From positions 1 through 36,074 of the forward strand of contig JBKBKN010000028.1 of NCBI GenBank assembly GCA_046294625.1: a stretch of DNA of 36,074 nt. The letters are read 5' to 3'. Source of the stretch: JBKBKN01 sp046294625 (GTDB lineage: Bacteria; Bacteroidota; Bacteroidia; M30B66). The translations under genes and the position numbers were made by a program. The notes beneath the pieces are model-generated. The model had not been told where the DNA came from and did no database searches. It worked only from the letters and a program-made list of their open reading frames with translations. Each line of letters begins with the position of its first letter. The first letter of the stretch is position 1. Positions 1 through 8,394 of the stretch are shown here, piece after piece.

Positions 1-432
1 AAGAGATATGGCCGATTTGTTGAGTTTAGTCCAAGGGGTGATGTAATGGATGTGTTTTGCATGCGATCTATTCATCACCTTCTGGTCGGCCAGAGACGAT
101 TTTTAATGTTTTTATCTTGAGTTACGCATTTTTTAATGCGTAATTTGGGTTAAATCCGAGCTCCAGAAAAATTCCTTGTGATCAAACAAATTGTTTTTCT
201 TTAATTTATGTTGCTTAGTTTGGATGTATAGATTTCGGGATACATCTCATCTTCTTCCTGTTTTTCAACGCATCCGAGTATTGTCTTACTAAAACTTTTG
301 TGCTTCGGGCGCTGTAAAATCTTGGAGCATTATCCAATGATTCCTTAGCATTTTTTTCTTGACATTTGTTGCAAACAATTTTTTTCGTCATCTTGCGCTA
401 TTCAATTAACCGTTTAAGAAAGCTAGAAGGGC
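1..432. other. Left-edge region without an intact gene
   Basis: No complete gene is visible. One + frame is open from base 1 to a TGA at 118-120 (39 codons) and another from base 2 to a TAA at 44-46, so the 3' end of an upstream + strand gene may lie here, but neither piece resembles a family I know. The hairpin at 122-143 directly follows the TGA and would suit the end of a transcript. The rest, about 145-432, is AT-rich leader sequence for the desaturase. I see no exact TANNTTTG element in it. Confidence 0.4.
122..143 (+). terminator. Perfect 9-bp hairpin, possible terminator
   Basis: TTACGCATT (122-130) and AATGCGTAA (135-143) are perfect inverted complements around a TTTT loop. The stem is AT-rich and only a short T run follows, so it is a weak terminator candidate. 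It sits just after a TGA that closes an open frame entering from the left edge. It could equally be a small operator-like inverted repeat. Confidence 0.3.
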
Positions 433-1509
433 GTGAAAACAGTATCGTTTAACAACAAAGAGAATTCATTTTTCAAGGAGCTAAAAGATGAAGTCAACAA
501 ATATTTCGAAACCACAGGTAAGGCACCAACCGGTGACTACAGGCTCTACCTCAAATCCATTATTCTATTGCCACTAAGTGTCATCTTATACATCTTTTTG
601 GTGTTTGTAAGCATGCCGGTTTGGTTATCGTTGGTATTGTGTGTGATTTTTGGAGTCAATTTGGCGCTGATTGGTTTTAACATAATGCATGATGCATGCC
701 ATGGCAGTTACTCAACCAAAAAATGGGTGAATGAAATGATGGGATACACCATGAATTATTTGGGCAGCAATGCCTTTATCTGGAAAATCAAGCACAACAT
801 CATACATCATACTTACACCAATATAGATGGTGTGGATGATGATATTGCTAAAGTTCCTGTATTGCGTCATTGCCCTTCGCAACCACGTAAAGGTTTTCAC
901 CGTTATCAGCATATCTATGCTCCGTTTTTGTATGCCATTTCTTCTTGGTTTTGGGCATTATACACCGATTTTGACAAGTATTTCAAAAGACGAATTAACA
1001 ATACCCCGATCAATCAGATTCCGGTTAAGGAGCATGTGATTTTTTGGTCCGCCAAACTGTTGTATATCACTTTTTACATGGTAATACCTATTTATGTGCT
1101 GGGCTTTATGCCTTTTTTGGTCGGGTATCTAACTTTGAATGCTGCAATGGGATTGACCCTTTCACTGGTGTTTCAGCTTGCCCATGTGGTGGATAAAACA
1201 GCTTTTGTGGATTCTAATTCTGTGGAAGGTGACAAGCTCAACATAGAAGAATCATGGGCTGCACATCAGGTTCGTACCACAGCAAATTTTGCCACAAAAA
1301 GCAAATTGGTTTCCTGGCTCGTCGGCGGATTAAATTTCCAGGTTGAACATCATCTTTTCCCCCGTGTGAGCCATGTGCATTATCCTGCTCTGAGCCCGAT
1401 TGTGGAAAGAGTGTGTCGCGAACATGGTCTTCCTTATCATAATTACAATACAATGGGAAATGCCGTGGTGAGCCATTTCGAAACCATGAAACGATTTGGT
1501 GTAGTCTGA
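433..1509 (+). CDS. Membrane fatty acid desaturase (linoleoyl-CoA / delta-6 type)
   Basis: Di-iron membrane desaturase of 358 residues that introduces a double bond into membrane acyl chains. All three histidine boxes are present: HDACH at residues 86-90, HNIIHH at 121-126 and QVEHH at 303-307. The Gln in the third box is the mark of front-end (delta-5/6) desaturases, although the N-terminal cytochrome b5 domain found in eukaryotic relatives is absent, as is usual in bacteria. Hydrophobic pairs at about 41-85 and 205-250 fit the four-helix layout. The start is GTG, 6 bases after an AGAAGG-like ribosome site; no upstream ATG fits. Substrate and regiochemistry cannot be read from sequence. Transcribed alone; the next gene starts 88 bases downstream behind its own -7 element. 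Confidence 0.9.
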   Translation: MKTVSFNNKENSFFKELKDEVNKYFETTGKAPTGDYRLYLKSIILLPLSVILYIFLVFVSMPVWLSLVLCVIFGVNLALIGFNIMHDACHGSYSTKKWVNEMMGYTMNYLGSNAFIWKIKHNIIHHTYTNIDGVDDDIAKVPVLRHCPSQPRKGFHRYQHIYAPFLYAISSWFWALYTDFDKYFKRRINNTPINQIPVKEHVIFWSAKLLYITFYMVIPIYVLGFMPFLVGYLTLNAAMGLTLSLVFQLAHVVDKTAFVDSNSVEGDKLNIEESWAAHQVRTTANFATKSKLVSWLVGGLNFQVEHHLFPRVSHVHYPALSPIVERVCREHGLPYHNYNTMGNAVVSHFETMKRFGVV

Positions 1510-1569
1510 TCTCACGGGATTTATTCATTCCTTGCCTGCTTCAAAAGATTAGTACTGCTACATTTACCT

Positions 1570-1577
1570 TAGCTTTG
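1570..1577 (+). promoter_or_regulatory. -7 promoter element (TANNTTTG) for the GT25/ABC operon
   Basis: TAGCTTTG matches the Bacteroidota -7 consensus TANNTTTG exactly and ends 20 bases before the TTG start of the glycosyltransferase gene. No TTTG or TTG box is seen at the usual 19-23 base spacing upstream, so the call rests on the -7 box alone. Confidence 0.4.
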
Positions 1578-1597
1578 CAGCTATAAAAACAAAGCTT

Positions 1598-2341
1598 TTG
1601 AGCGCTACCTTCCCATATCCTGTTTTTGTGATTCATACCCGCGCCAATAAAGGCGGGCGTCGTGATCAGATCATTGCTCAATTGCAAAAGCATCAGATCG
1701 ATTTTCAGTTTATGCTCGATGCCGACATTCCTGAACTCTCTGACGAAGTGCTCAAAAAATGGCTGAGTGGCAATATGCTTTCACAAGGGGCCAATGCTAC
1801 TACATCTTGCTCCATCAAGCATTTGCTATGCATGGAACAATGCATGCAACAATCATGGGGTGGTATCCTGGTGTTTGAAGATGATGCGCTGCTCGATGAT
1901 CGGTTTCATGACGTTTTCCATAAGGCAATGAATGAAGTCAAAGAGATGGCAGAAGGAAAAGACATGGCATATCTGATATCTTTCGAAAACAGTTCATTTC
2001 AGTTTGTCCCGGAAAGTAAAGTAGAGAAGGGGCGCGTTTTGTATGCTGCTGAACGAAGCCGCTGCGCTGCTGCGTATTATATTTCTTGCGAAGCATGTAG
2101 AAATATTATGGACTATGTGCAGAAAAATGGCTGTCATGTTCCGATTGACTGGTTTTTTAATGTGATGACAGAGAAAGAATTACTTCAGATTTATTGGACA
2201 CATCCTGCAGTGGTGGAGCAGGGTAGTCATAACGGGAGCATGCCATCGCTGCTCGACGACAAGCAATACGGATGGTTTCGCAGTGTCAACTTTGCCGTGC
2301 AAAAGTTTGTGAAACAGCATATCTTGCGCAAACTCCGATGA
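1598..2341 (+). CDS. Glycosyltransferase family 25 protein (LPS/surface glycan)
   Basis: 247 residues with the GT25 pattern: an N-terminal strand reading PVFVIHTRANKGGRRDQI (residues 8-25, the usual VINLxRxxxRR region), a conserved region around SIKH (72-75), and the acidic motif FEDDALLDD (93-101), whose EDD is the likely metal/nucleotide-sugar site. GT25 enzymes add a sugar, often galactose, to lipooligosaccharide. The only suitable start is TTG at 1598; the family's first strand begins just seven residues later, so a downstream start would damage the fold. The stop overlaps the ATG of the ABC exporter (ATGA), implying translational coupling and a shared envelope-glycolipid role. Donor and acceptor are unknown. 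Confidence 0.75.
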   Translation: MSATFPYPVFVIHTRANKGGRRDQIIAQLQKHQIDFQFMLDADIPELSDEVLKKWLSGNMLSQGANATTSCSIKHLLCMEQCMQQSWGGILVFEDDALLDDRFHDVFHKAMNEVKEMAEGKDMAYLISFENSSFQFVPESKVEKGRVLYAAERSRCAAAYYISCEACRNIMDYVQKNGCHVPIDWFFNVMTEKELLQIYWTHPAVVEQGSHNGSMPSLLDDKQYGWFRSVNFAVQKFVKQHILRKLR

Positions 2342-4173
2342 AGAAAATCTACCACATACTTTCGCTCACTTTACCCTACAGAGCCAACCTGATTGCGCAT
2401 ATACTGCTCACCAATATCGGTGTGGTGTTTTCGATTTTTTCTTTTGCCCTGTTGATTCCGGTTTTGGATATCTTTTTTAAATCGGACGAACTGGCTTTTA
2501 AGGAAATTTTATCTAAAGGAGAGCCCACCTTCAGCTTCAGCAAAGAAGCCATTCTTGATTTAATGAATTATTACATCGCCTTATTGAGCGACAGTTTTGG
2601 TAAGCAACAGACGTTACTATTGGTCTGCTTTTCACTTTTGGGAATGATTTTGATGAAGAACCTGTTTCAATACGGGGGAATGGTTTTTTTATCGAAAGTG
2701 GTAAATGGGGTAGTGGCAGGCTTACGCGAAAAAATCTATGCATCTATCCTTCGCCTGCAGGTATCGTTTTTTAGCGGCGAACGCAAAGGTGACCTGCTCT
2801 CACGCATGTCGGGAGATCTTAAGGAAATTGAATGGAGCATACTCTCTTGTGTTGAGGCCGGACTGAAATCACCTTTCGAAATCGTAGCCAATCTTATTTT
2901 TTTATTTCTAATGAGTCCATCGCTCACCATATTTCTTATGATTTTTCTGCCAATAAGCGGACTTATCATTTCTTTGCTTGGGCGCAGTCTGCGAAAGAAA
3001 TCGCAGTCAGGGCAACAAAAAATGGGTGAGCTGCTCAACATTGCAGAAGAGAGCATTGGGGGCAACAGAATTATTAAGGCATTCACAGCCGAAGACTATA
3101 TGCTTCGGAAATTTAAGCAGAAAAATCAGGACTGGTACAAAACCATGGTGCGGATTTATCGTCGAACCGACTTGGCATCACCTTTAAGTGAGTTTATGGG
3201 GGTGGCTGCTGTTACAGTGCTGTTGATTTATGGAGGAAATTTAGTGTTTGAGCAAAAGCTGGAACCTTCAGTTTTCATCGTCTATTTGATTCTTTTTTCA
3301 CAACTGATTAATCCGTTTAAATCCTTATCAAAGGCTTATTACACTGCTCAGCGTGGATTGGCTTCAGTGGAGCGGGTCAATGAGGTGGCCAATGCCATAC
3401 CGACAATTGAAGATCGCTCTGATGCGAAAGAATTGCCTGCCTTTCAACACAGCATTCGATATGAGCAAGTGAGTTTTCGATATGAAAATCACTACGTGCT
3501 TAACAAGGTGAACCTCGACATTCAAAAGGGTGAAACCGTTGCATTGGTGGGTAAATCCGGTTCAGGAAAAACGACCCTGGCCATGTTGCTGCCACGTTTT
3601 TTTGAGCTCCAAGAAGGGCATATTTATATTGATGGGCATGACATTCGTGACTTTAAATTGAAAAGTCTGCGCAGCCATATTGGCATCGTTACGCAGGATG
3701 CCATTTTGTTTAATGATACAGTGGCCGCCAATATTGCATTTGGCACTGACGATTATGCAATAGATGCTGTAATGAATGCCGCTAAAGTGGCCAATGCGCA
3801 CGAATTTATCTTGCAGTTGCCCGAAAAATATCAAACCAATATCGGGGAAGGAGGAAGCAAGCTTTCCGGTGGACAAAGGCAGCGATTGTCCATTGCACGG
3901 GCTATTTTTAAAAATCCTGAAATACTAATACTGGATGAAGCCACCTCTGCTTTGGATACGGAATCGGAGAAATTCGTGCAGGATGCGCTCAATAAATTGA
4001 TGCAAAACCGAACTGTGCTCGTGATTGCCCATCGACTGTCCACCATCCGTCATGCCGATAAAATAGTGGTGATGGATGAAGGAAAAATTGTGGAAACCGG
4101 AAATCACAGTGTACTGATTGAACAAAACGGTGTGTATAAACGATTGATTGACATGCAATCATTCGAAAACTGA
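2338..4173 (+). CDS. MsbA-like ABC exporter (fused TMD-NBD)
   Basis: 611 residues: an N-terminal six-helix ABC exporter membrane domain (about 15-330) and a C-terminal nucleotide-binding domain. The NBD has Walker A GKSGSGKT (405-412), Q-loop region VTQDA, signature LSGGQRQR (509-516), Walker B ILILDE with D533, a D-loop SALD, and the switch histidine in IAHRLST. It is therefore a competent homodimeric ATPase half-transporter. Sequence style and neighbours point to lipid A/LPS-core or another glycolipid as cargo, but this family also exports drugs and peptides, so the substrate is inferred. I place the start at ATG 2338 (ATGA overlap with GT25). The frame is open further upstream to 2272, but that part is out-of-frame GT25 sequence. 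Confidence 0.9.
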   Translation: MKKIYHILSLTLPYRANLIAHILLTNIGVVFSIFSFALLIPVLDIFFKSDELAFKEILSKGEPTFSFSKEAILDLMNYYIALLSDSFGKQQTLLLVCFSLLGMILMKNLFQYGGMVFLSKVVNGVVAGLREKIYASILRLQVSFFSGERKGDLLSRMSGDLKEIEWSILSCVEAGLKSPFEIVANLIFLFLMSPSLTIFLMIFLPISGLIISLLGRSLRKKSQSGQQKMGELLNIAEESIGGNRIIKAFTAEDYMLRKFKQKNQDWYKTMVRIYRRTDLASPLSEFMGVAAVTVLLIYGGNLVFEQKLEPSVFIVYLILFSQLINPFKSLSKAYYTAQRGLASVERVNEVANAIPTIEDRSDAKELPAFQHSIRYEQVSFRYENHYVLNKVNLDIQKGETVALVGKSGSGKTTLAMLLPRFFELQEGHIYIDGHDIRDFKLKSLRSHIGIVTQDAILFNDTVAANIAFGTDDYAIDAVMNAAKVANAHEFILQLPEKYQTNIGEGGSKLSGGQRQRLSIARAIFKNPEILILDEATSALDTESEKFVQDALNKLMQNRTVLVIAHRLSTIRHADKIVVMDEGKIVETGNHSVLIEQNGVYKRLIDMQSFEN

Positions 4174-4180
4174 TTTTGCA

Positions 4181-4750
4181 ATGCACAACATCGAGCCTTT
4201 TTACAATTGGAGAAACAAATACATCGCTGCCGACGATCCTTCATCCCCATTTTATGAGCGTCAATACAGCGAATTTGAGTTCTCTACCCGCATCTACAAT
4301 TATTATATCCACCCGCAATGGGATGATTTTGGCTCAGAGACACTGTTTATCAAAATCATCTATGCCGACTATGAAAATCAATTTGCCGTGATTGAGATGC
4401 TGGGAGAGTGGAACGATGCCATTGGCAACGACATCATGTTTCTGAAGCGCGATGTGGCCGATCATCTCATCTCCGAAGGCATAAACCGCTTTATACTTAT
4501 CGGTGAAAATGTGCTCAATTTTCATGCTTCCGACGATTGTTATTATGAAGAGTGGTTCGAAGACATTGAAGACGGCTGGATTGCCACAATAGGTTTCCGC
4601 GATCATGTGGTGCGGGAATTTTCCGATTATGGCATAGACCAATATCTTATTTTCAGTGAGCGACTCAACGATATCAATTGGCGCACCTATGAGCCTGTTC
4701 GCCTTTTCGAATCCATCGAAATCTGGGTCAACCGACGATTGAATGGATAG
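4181..4750 (+). CDS. Conserved hypothetical protein
   Basis: I do not recognise a named family. The 189-residue product is acidic and aromatic-rich, without signal peptide or membrane segment, so it is probably cytosolic. It has clusters such as YYEEWFEDIEDGW in its middle. The start chosen is ATG 4181, 7 bases after the stop of the ABC gene; an in-frame ATG at 4148 would overlap that gene's end and adds residues of no obvious merit. Tight spacing places it as third gene of the GT25-ABC operon. The strong acidic/aromatic composition and clean frame argue that it is a real gene. Confidence 0.7.
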   Translation: MHNIEPFYNWRNKYIAADDPSSPFYERQYSEFEFSTRIYNYYIHPQWDDFGSETLFIKIIYADYENQFAVIEMLGEWNDAIGNDIMFLKRDVADHLISEGINRFILIGENVLNFHASDDCYYEEWFEDIEDGWIATIGFRDHVVREFSDYGIDQYLIFSERLNDINWRTYEPVRLFESIEIWVNRRLNG

Positions 4751-4834
4751 GAACATTGCGCTTTGCCGGTAAGAATCAGATTCTGGAAATATTGGATACT
4801 ATCTTATTGATCAATTTTTTTAATCCAATTTTAA

Positions 4835-4865
4835 TTTGACTAAACTTCATCAATTGATATATTTA
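4835..4865 (+). promoter_or_regulatory. Bacteroidota-type promoter for the LRR surface protein
   Basis: TTTG at 4835-4838, a 19-base spacer, then TATATTTA at 4858-4865 (one mismatch to TANNTTTG). This is the -33/-7 arrangement recognised by the Bacteroidota primary sigma factor. It lies 46 bases before the ATG, leaving a leader of about 40 bases. Confidence 0.5.
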
Positions 4866-4911
4866 GTATAAGTAAAAACGCGCTATTTCTAATTAAAAGC
4901 GCAATATTAAA

Positions 4912-7900
4912 ATGAAACACCATTTACTCTCCTTCCTGCTTTTACTCTTAACACTGGGCAAACTCAATGCCCAAATGATCTACATCCCCGACCCTAATTT
5001 CAGGGCTTATTTGCAGCAGAATTTTGCCGCTTGCATGAATGGTGATTCGCTAAATGCAAGTTGCAGCGCTGTGCAAAATGCTTCTTCATTGTCTGTTTAT
5101 GGACTCTCAATTAGTGATTTATCAGGTATTGAGGCATTTGTGAATCTGGGTGCGTTAAGGTGTCACCATAATCAAATCAATTTCTTACCCCCCTTACCTC
5201 CAAACTTATTTCTTTTGGATTGTACTCATAACCAACTCAACTCTTTACCCTCCTTGCCGCCAAATTTAACTATCTTACTTTGTGGCGGTAATTTACTCAC
5301 ATCATTGCCATCGTTGCCATCCAACTTACAAGAGTTGCACTGCGACGTTAACGAATTAAGCTATTTGCCGCCTATGCCTCCAAGCTTACTTTCTCTTCGA
5401 TGTTCTTACAACCAACTCACAACATTGCCTAATCTTTATGAAGGCTTAAACGAATTAAATATTTCGTCAAATTTGTTTAGTATTCTTCCACAATTGCCAG
5501 AGAGCATTATGTATTTAACATGCAGCAATAACCAATTTACTTCTTTCTCCTCATTACCTTTAAACTTAAGACAGTTATATTGTGATAATAACTCGCTCTA
5601 TCTTTTACCGTCTTTACCTTCACATTTGAACTTATTAGATTGTTTTAATAATAATCTCACGTCTTTACCTGATTTGCCATCTTTCTTAACCACTTTAAAA
5701 TGCTCAGGCAATTTTATCAATTCATTACCTGCTCTACCTGTTGGACTAACTGAATTAGATTGTGGAGTGAATGAACTTACTTCATTACCCACACTCCCTA
5801 ATAGCTTAAATCATTTAATGTGTGGAATGAATCAAATTTCATCTTTACCTCCCTTACCTGAAAGCTTAATTAAGCTTTGGTGTAGCTCAAATTTACTCAC
5901 TACGCTACCTTCTCTGCCTTCGGGGTTAATTGAACTCTCTTGTGGTGGAAACTTTTTGACAGATTTGCCATTTTTACCATCGGGTTTAAGATGGCTTAAT
6001 TGCGGCAATAATCAATTAACAAACCTACCTCCCTTACCTGCTAGTTTAACTGAACTGATTTGTTCAAATAACCAAATCACCGCAATGCCGCCTTTGCCCA
6101 ACTTAACTGCTTTTTTTTGTCAAAATAACAATTTATCTTGTTTACCAACCATCCCCAATACACTAACAAATAGTTTGAGATTCAATATCACTAACAATCC
6201 ATTAACCTGCCTGCCCAATTATGTTCCTGCCATGAATGCCCAAACCCTAGCCATGCCATTGTGCGATGAGAACAATGCCAATGGATGTCCGGTGGCAGAA
6301 GGAATCATAGGTGGCGTTTACAATGACCAAAACAATAACTGCATGTTGAATATAAGTGAAACTCAGGTAATAAACGTAGCAGTAAAATTATACGATGACC
6401 AGAATAATTTGCTTGTGCAGTCGGCCACTTTTAGCAACAATGGCATTTTTAATGTGCCTTTTCCCAATGGCGACTATAAAGTTAAGATAGACACATTGAA
6501 CAAACCCTATAGAATTACCTGCTCTACCCCCGGCGACTCTCTTAATTTTAGCTTAACGCCCAGCCAGCCTTTATTTTCTGCGCCTAATTTTCCCGTTCGC
6601 TGCAAGCCGGGTTTTGATGTGGGTGTGCAATCTATAGTTCCAGAAGGTTGGGTCTTTCCCGGACAAACGCATACCTTACGTGTCTTGGCAGGCGATATGA
6701 GCCAATGGATGAATTTGAATTGCGCGCAAGGCATAGCCGGTCAGGTGCAAATTACCCTCACGGGGCCGGTGGTTTATGCAGGTGTCCCTGCTGGCGCCTT
6801 AGTGCCGCAAGTGGTAGGGAATGTATTTACATACAACATAGCCAATTTCGCTAATGCGAATTTTCAAAACAGCTTCAGGCTCCTGCTTACCACCGACACC
6901 ACTGCGCAGTCGGGCGATCCGGTATGTGTGCAGGTTGTAGTGACACCCACCAATGGCGACAATTTTCCTTCCAACAATCAAATGCAATTTTGCTACAATG
7001 TCATCAATTCTTACGATCCCAATAGAAAAGATGTAAGCCCTTCAGTAGTATTGCCGGGTTACGAAGATTGGATTACCTACTCCGTTTATTTTCAAAACAC
7101 AGGCACAGCCCCGGCCTTTAATATTCGATTACGGGATACTTTGAGCAGCTATTTTGATTATTCAACATTTGAATTACTCAATTACAGCCATCCGAATACC
7201 TACGAAATAAGGGACAGTATTTTGATTTTCTTCTTCCCCAACATTATGCTGCCCGACAGTGCCAGCAATCCGCAAGGATCAATTGGTTTTGTACAATTTA
7301 GAATGAAGCCGTTGCCGGGCCTGTCTTTTGGCCATCAAATCGATAATCAGGTAGCCATTTATTTTGACTTTAATGAACCGATCTTCACCAACATTGCCAA
7401 TACTTCCTACACGCAATGTGAGGTGTTTTCTTCCTTATTGCAACTGAACGAATGTGAACCGGTCACTGTCAATAACATGACTTACACCCAAAGCGGCACC
7501 TATGTGCAACATCTGCAAAATGTAAATGGATGCGACAGTTTGCTTACCCTCCAAATATCTATTTCCAAAAACGAAGCCAGTATTCAGGTGCAAACTTGTG
7601 AAAGCTATTCGCTTAATGGCGTTACTTACGAAGAATCGGGGACATATTTGCAAACTTTAGTCAATCAACAGGGCTGTGATTCATTGCTCACCATACATTT
7701 AAACATCACGGAAGTGGAATTAAGCATCACGCAAGAGAACAATCAACTTATTGTGAATGCACCTGAAGGAGACTTGCAATGGCTCGACTGTACGCAAGAT
7801 TTTCTGCCTATTGAAGGTGCTACAGGTCCGGTATTTACCCCAATCGCCAATGGAAGCTATGCGGTGGCTCACTTTTTTAATGAGTGTGTAATCATTTCGG

Positions 7901-8196
7901 AGGGTTTCCCCGTAATTGGGCTAAGCATTCAATCGCTTAATCCTTCTTTCACCATCTATCCTGTTCCCACCGGGGATTTACTTTATTGGCAGTGCTTGAA
8001 TTACGATATCAAAGGTGAAGGTGCACTTCAATTTTCCATCACCGATATGCAGGGCAGGCTTGTACATCAAAGCAGAATAACTGAATTTGATGGTCAATCA
8101 AAGATTTCTGTGGCTAATTTGGCTTCAGGCGGTTACTTTTTTCACGTATCAGACAGTCAAGGTCGATTCTATAGCAGGTTATTTCTGAAACAATAG
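4912..8196 (+). CDS. Secreted leucine-rich-repeat protein with T9SS sorting domain
   Basis: 1094 residues. A Sec signal peptide (1-20, ending NAQ) is followed by an LRR cap, then 16 YopM/IpaH-style LRRs (84-402) with the pattern CxxNxLTSLPxLPxxLxxL, then a partial repeat to about 440. Next come an SdrD-B-like beta domain with a calcium-site-like DQNNNC stretch (about 465-530) and a DUF11/DUF7619-like domain typical of Bacteroidota surface proteins, recognisable by SYDPNRKDV, YSVYFQNTGTAPA and VAIYFDFNEPI (about 700-830). Two 48-residue repeats containing GCDSLLT follow (about 848-933). A C-terminal type A T9SS sorting domain starts at FTIYPVP and ends SRLFLKQ. The protein is therefore exported by Sec and T9SS and held at the surface or released. 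LRR stacks usually bind proteins; the ligand is unknown. It is a single-gene unit with its own promoter. Confidence 0.85.
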   Translation: MKHHLLSFLLLLLTLGKLNAQMIYIPDPNFRAYLQQNFAACMNGDSLNASCSAVQNASSLSVYGLSISDLSGIEAFVNLGALRCHHNQINFLPPLPPNLFLLDCTHNQLNSLPSLPPNLTILLCGGNLLTSLPSLPSNLQELHCDVNELSYLPPMPPSLLSLRCSYNQLTTLPNLYEGLNELNISSNLFSILPQLPESIMYLTCSNNQFTSFSSLPLNLRQLYCDNNSLYLLPSLPSHLNLLDCFNNNLTSLPDLPSFLTTLKCSGNFINSLPALPVGLTELDCGVNELTSLPTLPNSLNHLMCGMNQISSLPPLPESLIKLWCSSNLLTTLPSLPSGLIELSCGGNFLTDLPFLPSGLRWLNCGNNQLTNLPPLPASLTELICSNNQITAMPPLPNLTAFFCQNNNLSCLPTIPNTLTNSLRFNITNNPLTCLPNYVPAMNAQTLAMPLCDENNANGCPVAEGIIGGVYNDQNNNCMLNISETQVINVAVKLYDDQNNLLVQSATFSNNGIFNVPFPNGDYKVKIDTLNKPYRITCSTPGDSLNFSLTPSQPLFSAPNFPVRCKPGFDVGVQSIVPEGWVFPGQTHTLRVLAGDMSQWMNLNCAQGIAGQVQITLTGPVVYAGVPAGALVPQVVGNVFTYNIANFANANFQNSFRLLLTTDTTAQSGDPVCVQVVVTPTNGDNFPSNNQMQFCYNVINSYDPNRKDVSPSVVLPGYEDWITYSVYFQNTGTAPAFNIRLRDTLSSYFDYSTFELLNYSHPNTYEIRDSILIFFFPNIMLPDSASNPQGSIGFVQFRMKPLPGLSFGHQIDNQVAIYFDFNEPIFTNIANTSYTQCEVFSSLLQLNECEPVTVNNMTYTQSGTYVQHLQNVNGCDSLLTLQISISKNEASIQVQTCESYSLNGVTYEESGTYLQTLVNQQGCDSLLTIHLNITEVELSITQENNQLIVNAPEGDLQWLDCTQDFLPIEGATGPVFTPIANGSYAVAHFFNECVIISEGFPVIGLSIQSLNPSFTIYPVPTGDLLYWQCLNYDIKGEGALQFSITDMQGRLVHQSRITEFDGQSKISVANLASGGYFFHVSDSQGRFYSRLFLKQ
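5161..6117 (+). repeat. Sixteen tandem 60-base LRR units
   Basis: Each unit encodes 20 residues beginning at the position of CxxN. Unit starts fall at 5161, 5221, 5281 and so on every 60 bases to 6061; the sixteenth is 57 bases. Cys occupies the first position in 15 of 16 units (Ile in the sixth, at 5461), Asn the fourth in all. LPxLP follows in most units. The DNA copies differ substantially, so the exact spacing is held by protein structure rather than by recent duplication. Confidence 0.95.
7453..7710 (+). repeat. Two-copy 48-residue repeat (GCDSLLT type)
   Basis: Within the LRR protein two units start at Cys codons 7453 and 7597, 144 bases apart. Both read as Cys, NNMTY or NGVTY, a Ser-Gly-Thr-Tyr step, then a GCDSLLT core followed by beta-strand-forming residues. 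This repeat is common in the stalks of Bacteroidota T9SS cargo and probably forms a small beta module spacing the LRR head from the C-terminal anchor. Confidence 0.75.
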
Positions 8197-8394
8197 TTTT
8201 GGACGCAAAGGAACAGCTTTAGAGAATGTATGCTGGTGATTTGAATAAGCGCAATATCCTTTCTTTGTTCCTACCTATTTTGTAGGGACCGAAGGCAATT
8301 AGTTATAAAGACGGACAATCATTTTATTTTTTCCGAAGGGAAAAGATTTAGCAATCATGTTACCCTGTGCGATTTGCAATAAATTGAAAATGTA

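Noticed and set aside
1..120. Left-edge open frames as a gene end
   Set aside because: 39 codons at most and no recognisable family; could be chance, so not called as a CDS.
5161..6117. 60-base periodic repeats that might be taken for a CRISPR or DNA satellite
   Set aside because: Units lie inside one long open frame, have no spacer/repeat split, and are conserved at protein level only (LRR).
8327..8344. TTTTCC/GGAAAA inverted repeat between the LRR gene and acpH
   Set aside because: Six weak pairs with no T tract on either strand; not a convincing terminator.
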